A stretch of DNA of 43,081 nt from an uncultured bacterium (GTDB lineage: Bacteria; Patescibacteriota; Minisyncoccia; UBA6257; UBA9933), in contig CAJVXI010000007.1 of assembly GCA_913009635.1 (NCBI GenBank), forward strand, positions 1 to 43,081, given 5' to 3'. A model generated the notes under the pieces. It saw only the letters and a program-made list of their open reading frames with translations. It did no database searches and was not told the origin of the DNA. Positions 24,096 through 33,672 of this stretch are shown here, in pieces. Made by a program: the position numbers and the translations under genes. Numbering within the stretch: the first letter of the stretch is position 1; every line of letters begins with the position of its first letter.

Positions 24096-24988
24096 AATGA
24101 ACGCGCCTGGCAGATTATTTTGTCCCGATGTAAAAATCGGGATCTCGACCATTGCGTCGGGGCTAAATGGTTAAAATCCATTCCCCCGTTAGATAAGCTA
24201 TCCGTTATGCTATTTAATGGGGCGTAGTTGAAAGACAGTTGGTTGTCGCGAGGCAATCGGCGGAGGGTCTGGAAACAAAAAGTAGCCCGAACAAAAACAA
24301 GAGTTAATCGATTTATGATTGGGTGGTGAGCATAGAGAAGATTATTTAAAAGCTCGTTCGGGATGTTTTAGAAAAGTAAAATAGTTGACCCAGGGAGATC
24401 TGATGCAGTATAATGAAACTAACGCTGCGTCAGAAGTCAGCTGGATCATAGTAGTTCGACGTCACGTCGGACAAAGGATCCACTCTAATGTAATACTTAA
24501 TTCAAACTATATTATTGGCTTAGTAGATGGCGAAGGCAGTTTTACTCTTTATATAAGAGACCCAGATGTGCCTAAAAAGGTCAAAAGACGCGTAAAGATA
24601 AAACCGAGATTTTATATTAAACTTATAGAGAAAGATAAAAAAATTCTTTATAAGTTAAAGGATTTTTTCGGTTGTGGTAATGTTTATTTTCAGAGAGATA
24701 AACGTCTTAATCATCAAAATTGTTATCGTTACGAAATAGCCAATAGGAAAGATTTAGAAAATGTAATTATTCCGTTTTTTAAGAAACATAAATTATAGAT
24801 AGATTCTAAAAGAAAGGATTTTAGAATTTTCTGTGATTTGATGAAAAGAATTAAAAAAGGAGAACATTTAATTAAATCAGGATTAAGAAATCTTTATAAA
24901 ATCAAAGGAAAGATGCATTAGAGCTCGTCGCGTGCGGGAAATCCGCAGGCGCGATGGGAACGCCAATGTTGAGTTTCCAACAAGCAGT
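24096..24988 (+). mobile_element. HEG-bearing intervening sequence in 16S near E. coli 1399/1400; intron class unresolved
   Basis: Interrupts conserved gtactcac//cgcccgtcacacc decoding-site sequence; carries LAGLIDADG ORF. Confidence 0.82.
24385..24921 (+). pseudogene. LAGLIDADG homing endonuclease with in-frame amber codon at 24796-24798
   Basis: YIIGLVDGEGSFTLYI...FFKKHKL*IDSKRKDFRIFCDLMKRIKKGEHLIKSGLRNLYKIKGKMH*: same frame continues with family-like sequence after TAG. Confidence 0.75.
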
Positions 24989-25200
24989 CGCCCGTCACAC
25001 CAAGGGAGCCGGGAGTAGGTGAAGTTTCACTTTTGTGGAATCAGCCTAAGCTCGGTAACACGGGTGAAGTCGTAACAAGGCACGCGTAGCGGAAGCTGTG
25101 CGTAGATCAATTAAATTAAAAATTTTTGTCGATTCCGCTTTTGGCGGAAAAGGTGTTGACCGAGGAGCCTAAAGTTTCGGTTTTGTCTTGTTGAAGACAA

Positions 25201-25289
25201 GACTCACGGACTGATACAGACTATACACAGACCTATACGGAAAATTTTCTGTATGAGTCTGCGTTGAGTCAGTATAGGTCAGTGGTCTC
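25201..25289 (+). repeat. Palindromic short-unit repeat just 3' of 16S, same family as the V3 insertion
   Basis: gactcacggactgatacagactatacacagacctatacgg / reverse complement of ctgtatgagtctgcgttgagtcagtataggtcagtggtct. Confidence 0.78.
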
Positions 25290-25359
25290 GTCTTCGGCGA
25301 GACAGTGGGGCAACTAAAAAAGTTTTGGTTTTTTTAATTTTTAAGTTATACTTGCAATA

Positions 25360-25764
25360 ATGGATTCTAAAAAAATTCTCCTTATTGAAGATGATATTTT
25401 TTTGTCGTCTTTGTTAAAAAATCGTTTTCAAAAAGAAGGAGTTAAAATAATTTATTCTAAAGACGGTGAAGATGTAATAAAAATTTTAACCGAAACAAAA
25501 CCGGACTTAATTTTATTAGATATAATGCTTCCAAAAAAGTCCGGATTTGAGATAATGGAAGAGATTCGTTCTGATCCTCAATTGCAAATTCAAAATGTTC
25601 CAATAGTTATTATTTCAAATTTGGGGCAGCCGGAAGATATTTCAAAAGGAGAGCAACTTGGAGCGGCTGGTTATCTTATTAAAGCTAAAACATCAATTGA
25701 TGATTTAATTAAAAAAGTTAAAACTTTTTTAACTAACAACCTACAACCTACAACTAATAACTAA
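25360..25764 (+). CDS. Response regulator receiver domain protein; C-terminal residues encoded by a flanking repeat
   Basis: IEDD, DLILLDIMLPKKSG, IVIISN, GAAGYLIKAK; tail TNNLQPTTNN lies in the repeat. Confidence 0.88.
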   Translation: MDSKKILLIEDDIFLSSLLKNRFQKEGVKIIYSKDGEDVIKILTETKPDLILLDIMLPKKSGFEIMEEIRSDPQLQIQNVPIVIISNLGQPEDISKGEQLGAAGYLIKAKTSIDDLIKKVKTFLTNNLQPTTNN

Positions 25765-25765
25765 T
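25731..25765 (+). repeat. Left inverted repeat of four-helix-bundle element 1
   Basis: aactaacaacctacaacctacaactaataactaat. Confidence 0.72.
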
Positions 25766-26126
25766 ATGGATAAGTTTAGGTTTCTAAAATGGAAGGATTA
25801 CAAAGAAGCAAAAGAGTTGCTTTTTTTTGATATTGAAAATCGTTAAAAATTTACCAAAAGAATATCGTTATGAATTGGGTAGTCAAATTATTAGGTCAAC
25901 TTTTTCTATAATCTTGAATATTGCCGAAGGAAGCGGCAAAGCGTCTGACAAAGAATTAAATAGATTTATAGAAATTGCTCTGGGCTCCGTAAACGAAACA
26001 CTCGCGGGAGTTGATGTTTTAAAAGACAATGGATTTATAATGAATAATGAATTCAGCGAAGTTTATCAAAAGTTAGATAGTATTTCTAGTCAATTAGGCG
26101 GTTTTAAAAAGCAGTTAGATAAGTAA
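25766..26126 (+). pseudogene. Four-helix-bundle (S23/23S IVP) protein, frameshifted at a T8 tract
   Basis: MDKFRFLKWKDYKEAKELLF (frame A) then LILKIVKNLPKEYRYELGSQIIRSTFSIILNIAEGSGK (frame B, track ORF 25827-26126); one fewer T restores one ORF. Confidence 0.78.
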
Positions 26127-26129
26127 TTT

Positions 26130-26171
26130 AGTGGTATGTTGTAGGTGGTTAGTGATAGGTTGTAGGTTATT
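26130..26171 (-). repeat. Right inverted repeat of four-helix-bundle element 1
   Basis: agtggtatgttgtaggtggttagtgataggttgtaggttatt; reverse complement resembles left arm. Confidence 0.72.
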
Positions 26172-26250
26172 CAGGTTATCCACATCCTACTATTGTTGTA
26201 GTGATTGAAATTGGTATAATTAATAAAATTAGACAAAGGTCGATGATTTA

Positions 26251-26326
26251 TACTGTTAAACTGTTGCAATGTTAAATTGTTAATTGAATTAACAATAATT
26301 TGACAATGTAACAATATAGCAATGAA
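26251..26326. repeat. Palindromic short-unit repeat, second copy of the attgttaaattgtt family
   Basis: actgttaaactgttgcaatgttaaattgttaatt / reverse complement of aattaacaataatttgacaatgtaacaatatagcaatga. Confidence 0.72.
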
Positions 26327-26879
26327 ACGAGGTTTTACTTTACTTGAACTTTTAATTGTTATTGGTATTTTGGCGATTTTAGCCGCTACCACGGTTTTGG
26401 TTTTGAACCCAGCTGAGCTTTTAAAGCAGGCAAGAGATTCACAAAGAGTTTCGGATTTGGCAACATTAAACAGCGCTTTGGGAATGTACGTTACTGATGT
26501 TTCCAGCCCTGATTTAGGTACTAGTGCTAATTGTGATGTTTATAATGATGGCACTAATGAGATAATTGCTAATTGTGGTGGCAGGCATGTGGGCACAACT
26601 GTTTCTAGCACTCTTAGAACTGTTGATAATACTGGCTGGTTGCCGGTTCCTTTTAGCGGCATTTCCGGCGGTTCTCCTTTGCCAGTATTGCCAATTGATC
26701 CGTCGCATAATAGCACTTATTTTTATTCTTATGCTTGCAATACCGGCAGCACAACTTACGAATTAAATACTGTATTTGAAAGCGCTAAATATATGACTGA
26801 TTTGGATCTTGATGGTAAGGATGGTGGTAATAAACCTGCTGTTTATGAAATCGGCACTGACCCAGGATTAGATCTATAA
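26322..26879 (+). CDS. Type IV pilin/pseudopilin-like protein
   Basis: MKRGFTLLELLIVIGILAILAATTVLVLNP class III signal peptide. Confidence 0.88.
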   Translation: MKRGFTLLELLIVIGILAILAATTVLVLNPAELLKQARDSQRVSDLATLNSALGMYVTDVSSPDLGTSANCDVYNDGTNEIIANCGGRHVGTTVSSTLRTVDNTGWLPVPFSGISGGSPLPVLPIDPSHNSTYFYSYACNTGSTTYELNTVFESAKYMTDLDLDGKDGGNKPAVYEIGTDPGLDL

Positions 26880-26895
26880 ACTTAACAAACAATCA

Positions 26896-27495
<600 letters not shown>

Positions 27496-27520
27496 TTTAG
27501 CGGGTTGATATACGGCATCC

Positions 27521-27563
27521 AATTTTCAATTTCTAATTTCTAATTTTCATTAAATTTTTAATG
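27521..27563 (+). repeat. Left inverted repeat of four-helix-bundle element 2
   Basis: aattttcaatttctaatttctaattttcattaaatttttaatg. Confidence 0.75.
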
Positions 27564-27959
27564 GAACAATTTTCAAACAATAAAAACAGAGAATACGATT
27601 TAGAAGAAAGAACGGCGAAATTTAGCGAGGATATAATAGAATTTGTGAGAAATATTAAAAGAGATGATATTAACCGCAATATTATTGTTCAATTGGCGCG
27701 AGCAGTTACTTCTATTGGCGCTAATTATTGCGAAGCCAACGCATCCAGCTCTAAACGAGATTTCAGAAATAAAATTTATATCTGCAAAAAAGAAACTAAC
27801 GAAGCAAAATATTGGTTAAGAATATTAGCCAAACACCACCCAGAATTAAAAGAAAAAATAAGAAATTTTTGGAAAGAAGCTCACGAACTGCATCTTATTT
27901 TTCAGAAAATCACCAACACCTTGGATAAAAAGCGAAAAAGATTAGAAATTGAAAATTAG
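27561..27959 (+). CDS. Four-helix-bundle (S23/23S IVP) protein
   Basis: LARAVTSIGANYCEANASSSKRDFRNKIYICKKETNEAKYWLRIL signature. Confidence 0.88.
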   Translation: MEQFSNNKNREYDLEERTAKFSEDIIEFVRNIKRDDINRNIIVQLARAVTSIGANYCEANASSSKRDFRNKIYICKKETNEAKYWLRILAKHHPELKEKIRNFWKEAHELHLIFQKITNTLDKKRKRLEIEN

Positions 27960-27998
27960 AAATTCAATAGAAATTAAAAATTAGAAATTGAAAATTAT
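27941..27998 (-). repeat. Right inverted repeat of four-helix-bundle element 2
   Basis: attagaaattgaaaattagaaattcaatagaaattaaaaattagaaattgaaaatta. Confidence 0.75.
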
Positions 27999-28611
27999 TA
28001 TCTTTATGCCAAAACCCTACAAACTTACAATAGCAATAATATCATCTCTACTGATTTTAACAGCCATGTACTACGGTTCTTTTTTGCCATTCAGAAAATC
28101 ACAGCTTTATATTAACGCGCAAATCGGCTTAAGTAGAGGCGTCAGTTCTTTGCAAGAATTCAATAATTTATTTGAACCGGCTTTGGATTTTTATTCGCCA
28201 GTTGGCCAGGATGAAATAGTTTCGGGTTATTTGCGAGTTTTAATCAGTTTATTAGAACAGCAATCTAATAAGGAGATAGTTGATATTTTGACTAAACAGG
28301 CTGAAACGCGAATGGCGCCGATTTTAGAAAAAGAAAAAGGATTCGGCTTAAGTCAGAATATTTACAATCTTGCTTCAATTTACGCGATATCAGCGATTAG
28401 ATTTAATGATGATATTTATTATGAGAAAGGCGTTGAAATGTTTAAATTGGGATTAAAGCATAGTCCGAATAGGGCAATGTTTTTGTATGGACTTTTAAAT
28501 CTTTATCAGTTTAAGAATAACAAAAAAGGAATTAGAGAAGTTGGTGAAATTATTTTGAAATATTGGCCAGGAGATGAACAAGTAAAACAAATTATTAAAT
28601 TAACAAAATAA
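27988..28611 (+). CDS. Conserved-looking hypothetical protein, possible TPR-like helical repeats after one TM
   Basis: N-terminal hydrophobic segment then helical sequence (EKGVEMFKLGLKHSPNRAMFLYGLLNLYQFKN). Confidence 0.5.
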   Translation: MKIIIFMPKPYKLTIAIISSLLILTAMYYGSFLPFRKSQLYINAQIGLSRGVSSLQEFNNLFEPALDFYSPVGQDEIVSGYLRVLISLLEQQSNKEIVDILTKQAETRMAPILEKEKGFGLSQNIYNLASIYAISAIRFNDDIYYEKGVEMFKLGLKHSPNRAMFLYGLLNLYQFKNNKKGIREVGEIILKYWPGDEQVKQIIKLTK

Positions 28612-28623
28612 TTAAATAAATAT

Positions 28624-30480
28624 ATGTGTGGTATTTCAGGAATTTATCAAATTAAGGATGTTAATAATAAATTAAAGCAAGCGGTTGATTTTATGAATCA
28701 ATCGCAGATTAATCGCGGTCCTGATGACTCCGGTATTTTTATTAATGAAAAGCGTGGCATCGGACTCGGCCATCAGCGTCTTTCAATTATTGATTTGTCA
28801 AAAAAAGGAAAACAGCCGATGGGATTTAATGATATTTGGATTACTTATAATGGGGAGATTTATAATTTTTTAGAGCTTAAACAGGATTTAAAGGAAAAAG
28901 GTTATAAATTTAAGACTAAAACTGACACTGAGGTAATTTTAGCTTTATATTCTGAATACAGCGAAATGTCATTTTCAATGCTTCGCGGGATGTTTGCTTT
29001 TGGGCTTTGGGATGGCAAAAAGCAAAAGTTATTTTTAGTTAAGGACCGTTACGGCATTAAACCCCTCTATTATTATTCCGATAAAGAAAAATTAATTTTT
29101 GCTTCAACAGTTAAAGCGATTACAAAAAGCGGATTGGTTTCGGTTAAAAATAATCCTCAAGCGTTAATCGGCTTTCTACTTTTCGGCTCGGTGCCATTGC
29201 CAATGACAACAGTTAGGGATGTTTTTGCTGTGCCAGCGGGACATTATTTAGTTAGAAATGCCGACGGGCAGCAGAAAATTATTCAGTATTACGACCCGCT
29301 AGTTTTTTATCAGCATAAATCAGCTGAAAATCAGCATGAATCAGCGCCTATAGAAATTCGTCAATTACTTGAAGAATCTGTCAATCTTCATTTAATTAGC
29401 GACGCGCCGCTTGGAATTTTTCTAAGCGGGGGATTGGATTCTTCAGCTCTAGCAGCTCTGGCTGCTCAAATAATTCGTAATCAGCATAAATCAACTAAAA
29501 TCGGCGTCAATCAGCGTCTTACAACACTTTCAGTTGTTTTCAAGGAAAAAGAATTTTCTGAAAAAAAATATCAGGACTTAGTAGTAAAAAAAATAGGAAG
29601 CGAGCATAGAGAAATAAAAATTACATCAAAAGATTTTTTTGATTCTTTCGGCGAAATTTTTGAAGCAATGGATCAGCCGACAATTGACGGAGTTAATAGT
29701 TTTTTTATTGCTAAAGCCGCTAAGCAAGCTGGCTTGAAAGCCGTACTTTCGGGTCTTGGAGCAGACGAGATTTTTTGCGGTTATGCACATTTTCAAAAAG
29801 CGGAATTAATAAAAAGTGTTCAAAAGTTGCCGAGATTTTTAAAATCCCCGCTTAATTTAGCTTCTTTATTAGGTGATCGTTATTCTAAATTAAATTATCT
29901 TGCAAGTAGTAATGCCTTAGGTTTTTATTTGGGGATTAGGGGGTTATTTAGTCCGCAAGAAATTGCGAAGATTTTAGATATAAATTTAAGTGAGGTTAAT
30001 AATTTTATAAATGAATTAGCGCAATTACAGCAATTAGAATATACAAAACAATTAGAGCAGCTTCATCCCGTTGATTTACTTTCTTACTTAGAGTTAAAAT
30101 TTTATCTTCAAAATCAATTACTTAAAGACACGGACTTTATGAGTATGCATCATTCTATTGAAGTTCGTGTTCCATTTTTAGACCATAAAGTGGTAGAATA
30201 TTTAAGTAGTTTGCCGCCAGAATTGAAATTAAATCAGCATAAATCAGCCACAATCAGCATTAATCAGCGTCATAAAATAAACAAACCGCTTTTGGTTGAG
30301 GCGGTTCGTGATTTGTTGCCAAAAGAAATCTTGAGCAGAAAAAAAATGGGATTTACTTTTCCTTTTGAAAAATGGCTCCGCGAAGCGCCTAATAACTTAA
30401 TAACTAACAACTCAATAATTCATTCAAAAACACATTGGTCAAAATTTTGGGCTACAACAGTTGCATCTAAGTGGTATTAG
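28624..30480 (+). CDS. asnB: Asparagine synthase (glutamine-hydrolysing)
   Basis: MCGISGIY N-terminal Cys, FLSGGLDSSALAAL, GLGADEIFCGY. Confidence 0.92.
   Translation: MCGISGIYQIKDVNNKLKQAVDFMNQSQINRGPDDSGIFINEKRGIGLGHQRLSIIDLSKKGKQPMGFNDIWITYNGEIYNFLELKQDLKEKGYKFKTKTDTEVILALYSEYSEMSFSMLRGMFAFGLWDGKKQKLFLVKDRYGIKPLYYYSDKEKLIFASTVKAITKSGLVSVKNNPQALIGFLLFGSVPLPMTTVRDVFAVPAGHYLVRNADGQQKIIQYYDPLVFYQHKSAENQHESAPIEIRQLLEESVNLHLISDAPLGIFLSGGLDSSALAALAAQIIRNQHKSTKIGVNQRLTTLSVVFKEKEFSEKKYQDLVVKKIGSEHREIKITSKDFFDSFGEIFEAMDQPTIDGVNSFFIAKAAKQAGLKAVLSGLGADEIFCGYAHFQKAELIKSVQKLPRFLKSPLNLASLLGDRYSKLNYLASSNALGFYLGIRGLFSPQEIAKILDINLSEVNNFINELAQLQQLEYTKQLEQLHPVDLLSYLELKFYLQNQLLKDTDFMSMHHSIEVRVPFLDHKVVEYLSSLPPELKLNQHKSATISINQRHKINKPLLVEAVRDLLPKEILSRKKMGFTFPFEKWLREAPNNLITNNSIIHSKTHWSKFWATTVASKWY
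29309..29346 (+). repeat. In-frame aatcagcataaatcagc repeat in asnB, copy 1 (QHKSAENQHESA)
   Basis: atcagcataaatcagctgaaaatcagcatgaatcagcg. Confidence 0.8.
29478..29518 (+). repeat. In-frame repeat in asnB, copy 2 (NQHKSTKIGVNQR)
   Basis: aatcagcataaatcaactaaaatcggcgtcaatcagcgtc. Confidence 0.8.
30231..30272 (+). repeat. In-frame repeat in asnB, copy 3 (NQHKSATISINQRHK)
   Basis: aatcagcataaatcagccacaatcagcattaatcagcgtca. Confidence 0.8.
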
Positions 30481-30520
30481 ATGTGACTTAATAAGATTAT
30501 TATAATATTAAAATAAATAT

Positions 30521-31684
30521 ATGATTAAACTTATAAAATCATCTTTTTATAATGAAGAAAAAACAAAAAAAGAACTTGCTAAGTTTATAATACAGGCAGA
30601 AATTTTAAGTATGTCTAGCGAATGCAAGAAATTTGAAGAAAAATTTGCCAAAAAACAGGAAAGGAAATTCGCGGTTTTTGTTAGCAGCGGCAGCAGCGCA
30701 AATTTAGCACTAATTCAGGCATTATTAAATCTTGGAAAATTAAAAAAAGGCGACAAAATTGGAGTTTCTGCTTTGACTTGGCCTACTAATATTATGCCAA
30801 TTATTCAACTAGGATTAACTCCGGTTGTCATAGATTGCGAACTGACTTCTTTAAATATATCAGGTAATTCTTTTAAAAAGCACCTTAATGAATTAGATGG
30901 TTTATTTTTAACTAATGTATTGGGCTTTAGCGATAAGATAGAGGAAATAAAAACTATTTGCATAGAAAAGAATATTATTTTTATAGAAGACAATTGTGAA
31001 TCATTAGGGTCTAAAGTTAATGGAAAATTACTCGGCAATTTCGGACTAGCTTCTACTTTTTCATTTTTTGTCGGGCACCATCTTTCAACAATTGAAGGAG
31101 GAATGATTTGTACTGATGACGAGGATTTATATGATATACTTGTTATGGTAAGGGCGCATGGCTGGGATAGAAATCTATTTATTACTAAACAACAAGAATT
31201 AAGAAAGAAAAATAATATTAATAAATTTTTTTCAAAATATACATTTTATGATTTAGCTTATAATGTTAGGCCAACTGAGATAAGTGGTTTTTTGGGGAAT
31301 TCACAGATTAAATATTGGGATGAGATTGTGGACAAAAGAGCTAAAAATTTTAACAGATTTCAGAAAGAAATAGAGAATAATGAAGATTTTATTTCTTTAA
31401 ACGTTAGTCATATGGATTTAATTTCAAATTTTGCTATGCCGATTATTTGTAAAAATAAAGAAATTTTTGAAAAATATAAAAAAAGGTTTGAAGAAAATGA
31501 TGTTGAAATTAGGCCGATTATTGCAGGCGATTTAACCCAACAACCTTTTTATAAAAAGTATATAAAAAATAATATGAATTGTGAAAATGCGAGTTTTATT
31601 TATCAAAACGGTTTTTACTTTGCTAATAATCCTGAATTATCTGATGAGGAAATTAATTTTTTGTGTCAATTATTAAAAATATAA
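30521..31684 (+). CDS. DegT/DnrJ/EryC1/StrS-family PLP aminotransferase
   Basis: [39 protein letters not shown] (His in place of the usual PLP Lys, as in the RfbH-like dehydrase subgroup). Confidence 0.8.
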   Translation: MIKLIKSSFYNEEKTKKELAKFIIQAEILSMSSECKKFEEKFAKKQERKFAVFVSSGSSANLALIQALLNLGKLKKGDKIGVSALTWPTNIMPIIQLGLTPVVIDCELTSLNISGNSFKKHLNELDGLFLTNVLGFSDKIEEIKTICIEKNIIFIEDNCESLGSKVNGKLLGNFGLASTFSFFVGHHLSTIEGGMICTDDEDLYDILVMVRAHGWDRNLFITKQQELRKKNNINKFFSKYTFYDLAYNVRPTEISGFLGNSQIKYWDEIVDKRAKNFNRFQKEIENNEDFISLNVSHMDLISNFAMPIICKNKEIFEKYKKRFEENDVEIRPIIAGDLTQQPFYKKYIKNNMNCENASFIYQNGFYFANNPELSDEEINFLCQLLKI

Positions 31685-31688
31685 AACT

Positions 31689-32735
31689 ATGAAAAAGAAA
31701 AAAGCGTTAATTACTGGCATAACTGGACAAGACGGTTCGTATTTAGCTGAATTATTATTAGAAAAAGGATATGAGGTTCACGGAATAGTTAGGAGAGTTA
31801 GTACTTTTAATAGAGAAAGAATTGAGCATTTATTTCACGATCCTCATGAAAGAAAATACGACATAATGCTGCATTACGGAGATTTAACCGATTCAAGTTC
31901 TCTTCATAGAATTATTCAAATATTAAAACCAGATGAAGTTTATCATTTGGGCGCTCAGAGTCATGTTAGAATTAGTTTTGATATTCCTGAATTTACGGGC
32001 AATGTTACTGGACTTTCTACTACAAGATTATTAGAAGCTATAAGACATGACAGTCCAGAAGCAAAATTTTATCAGGCATCAAGCTCTGAAATGTTCGGGT
32101 TTGCTCAAGAAGTTCCTCAAAAAGAAATTACGCCATTCCATCCAAGAAGTCCCTATGGTGCTGCAAAGGTTTATGCGTATTGGATGGCTGTAAATTACAG
32201 GGAAAGTTATGGCATGTATGTTTGTAATGGAATTTTATTTAATCATGAATCGCCGCGTCGAGGTGAAAATTTTGTCACCAGAAAAATTACAATTGGTTTG
32301 GCAAATATTATTAGCGGTAAAATGGAAAAATTATATTTAGGAAATCTTGACGCTAAGAGAGACTGGGGATATGCAAAAGACTATGTTGAAGGAATGTGTT
32401 TAATGCTTCAACAGGATAAGCCGGATGATTATATATTAGCAACCAATGAGACGCATTCGGTAAGAGAATTTGTTGAAGAAGCGTGTAAGCTAATTGATAT
32501 AGATTTGGTTTGGCAAGGCAAAGGAGTGGACGAAAAAGGAATTGATAGAAAGACAGGAAAGGAAGTTATTGAAATTGACCCAAGGTATTTTAGGCCTACT
32601 GAAGTTGATTTACTCAAGGGAGATTATTCAAAAGCAAAAAAACAGTTAGGTTGGGAGCCAAAAACGAAATTTAATGATTTGGTAAAAATGATGCTCAAAA
32701 GCGATTTAGAGAAAGTAGGTATCAAGCTGTTTTAA
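31689..32735 (+). CDS. gmd: GDP-mannose 4,6-dehydratase
   Basis: [63 protein letters not shown]. Confidence 0.95.
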   Translation: MKKKKALITGITGQDGSYLAELLLEKGYEVHGIVRRVSTFNRERIEHLFHDPHERKYDIMLHYGDLTDSSSLHRIIQILKPDEVYHLGAQSHVRISFDIPEFTGNVTGLSTTRLLEAIRHDSPEAKFYQASSSEMFGFAQEVPQKEITPFHPRSPYGAAKVYAYWMAVNYRESYGMYVCNGILFNHESPRRGENFVTRKITIGLANIISGKMEKLYLGNLDAKRDWGYAKDYVEGMCLMLQQDKPDDYILATNETHSVREFVEEACKLIDIDLVWQGKGVDEKGIDRKTGKEVIEIDPRYFRPTEVDLLKGDYSKAKKQLGWEPKTKFNDLVKMMLKSDLEKVGIKLF

Positions 32736-32736
32736 A

Positions 32737-33672
32737 ATGAGTAATTTTTGGAAAGCTAAAAAAATTTTAATAACCGGAGGGGTTGGTTTTATAGGGAGTT
32801 TTGTGGTTGAAGAGTTAATTAAGAGAGGCGCTTTAATAACCGTACCAATTCGGTCCGAAAAAAAGATTAGGAATATAGAACATTTATCCGATAAGATAAA
32901 TTTAATAAAGGGGGATTTATTAAATAGCAATTTTGCTGATTCAGCGACAAAAAATCAAGATATTGTTTTTCATTTAGCGTCGTTTAAAAAAAACATAGAA
33001 TTTCATAAAAAATACCCAGCTGACATTTTAAGAATAAATATATTATTGACCATCAATGTTTTAGAAGCGACAAGAAAGAATAATATAGAAAGATTATTAA
33101 TAATGAGTTCAGGAATCGTTAGTGACAATGGATTTCAAAGCTCTAATTCTCCTCATTTTGGTTACGGTTGGTCAAAGAAATTTTCCGAAATTTTATCAGA
33201 GGCATATAGTTCTCAATATGGTATGAAAATTGTTATTGCCAGACCATATAATATTTTTGGTCAAAGAGATGATTTTAATAAAGAATCCGCGCAGGTAGTT
33301 CCCGCCTTAATAAGAAGAGTATTGGCAAAAGAAAATCCTTTTTTAATTTGGGGAGATGGTAGTCAGGAAAGGTCTTTTTTATATGTTGAAGATTTAGCAA
33401 GAGGATTAATTGATTTATTAGAAAAATATCCAGAAAGCGACCCTATTGATTTTTGCGGCGATGAGGTGGTGAAGATTAAGGATTTGGCTAAAATGATTAT
33501 GAGTATTGAAAATGTTAATTTAGAAATTAAATTTGATTTATCCAAACCAAAAGGTTCTGAATTTAAGAATTGCGATAGTAATAAAAGTTTTGAGAAATTG
33601 AAATTTAAACCAGAAATTTCATTAAAAGAAGGGCTAATAAAAACCATTGAATGGTATAAAAATAATATTTAA
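32737..33672 (+). CDS. NAD-dependent epimerase/dehydratase (GDP-L-fucose synthase-like)
   Basis: ILITGGVGFIGSFVVEEL, YGWSKK, NIFGQRDDF. Confidence 0.8.
   Translation: MSNFWKAKKILITGGVGFIGSFVVEELIKRGALITVPIRSEKKIRNIEHLSDKINLIKGDLLNSNFADSATKNQDIVFHLASFKKNIEFHKKYPADILRINILLTINVLEATRKNNIERLLIMSSGIVSDNGFQSSNSPHFGYGWSKKFSEILSEAYSSQYGMKIVIARPYNIFGQRDDFNKESAQVVPALIRRVLAKENPFLIWGDGSQERSFLYVEDLARGLIDLLEKYPESDPIDFCGDEVVKIKDLAKMIMSIENVNLEIKFDLSKPKGSEFKNCDSNKSFEKLKFKPEISLKEGLIKTIEWYKNNI

Noticed and set aside
24024-24227. ORF 24024-24227 (MKSESLVIVHQL...) and ORF 23571-23780 as proteins
   Set aside because: They fall in conserved 16S rRNA exon/intron sequence.
25130-25330. Start of 23S rRNA, 5S or an ITS tRNA
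   Set aside because: No conserved 23S 5' motif, no tRNA TPsiC/acceptor pattern; sequence is hairpins and repeat palindromes leading into a response regulator gene.
29309-30272. CRISPR-like array because of repeated aatcagcataaatcagc
   Set aside because: Units are short, irregularly spaced, in-frame within asnB, with no uniform spacers or cas genes.
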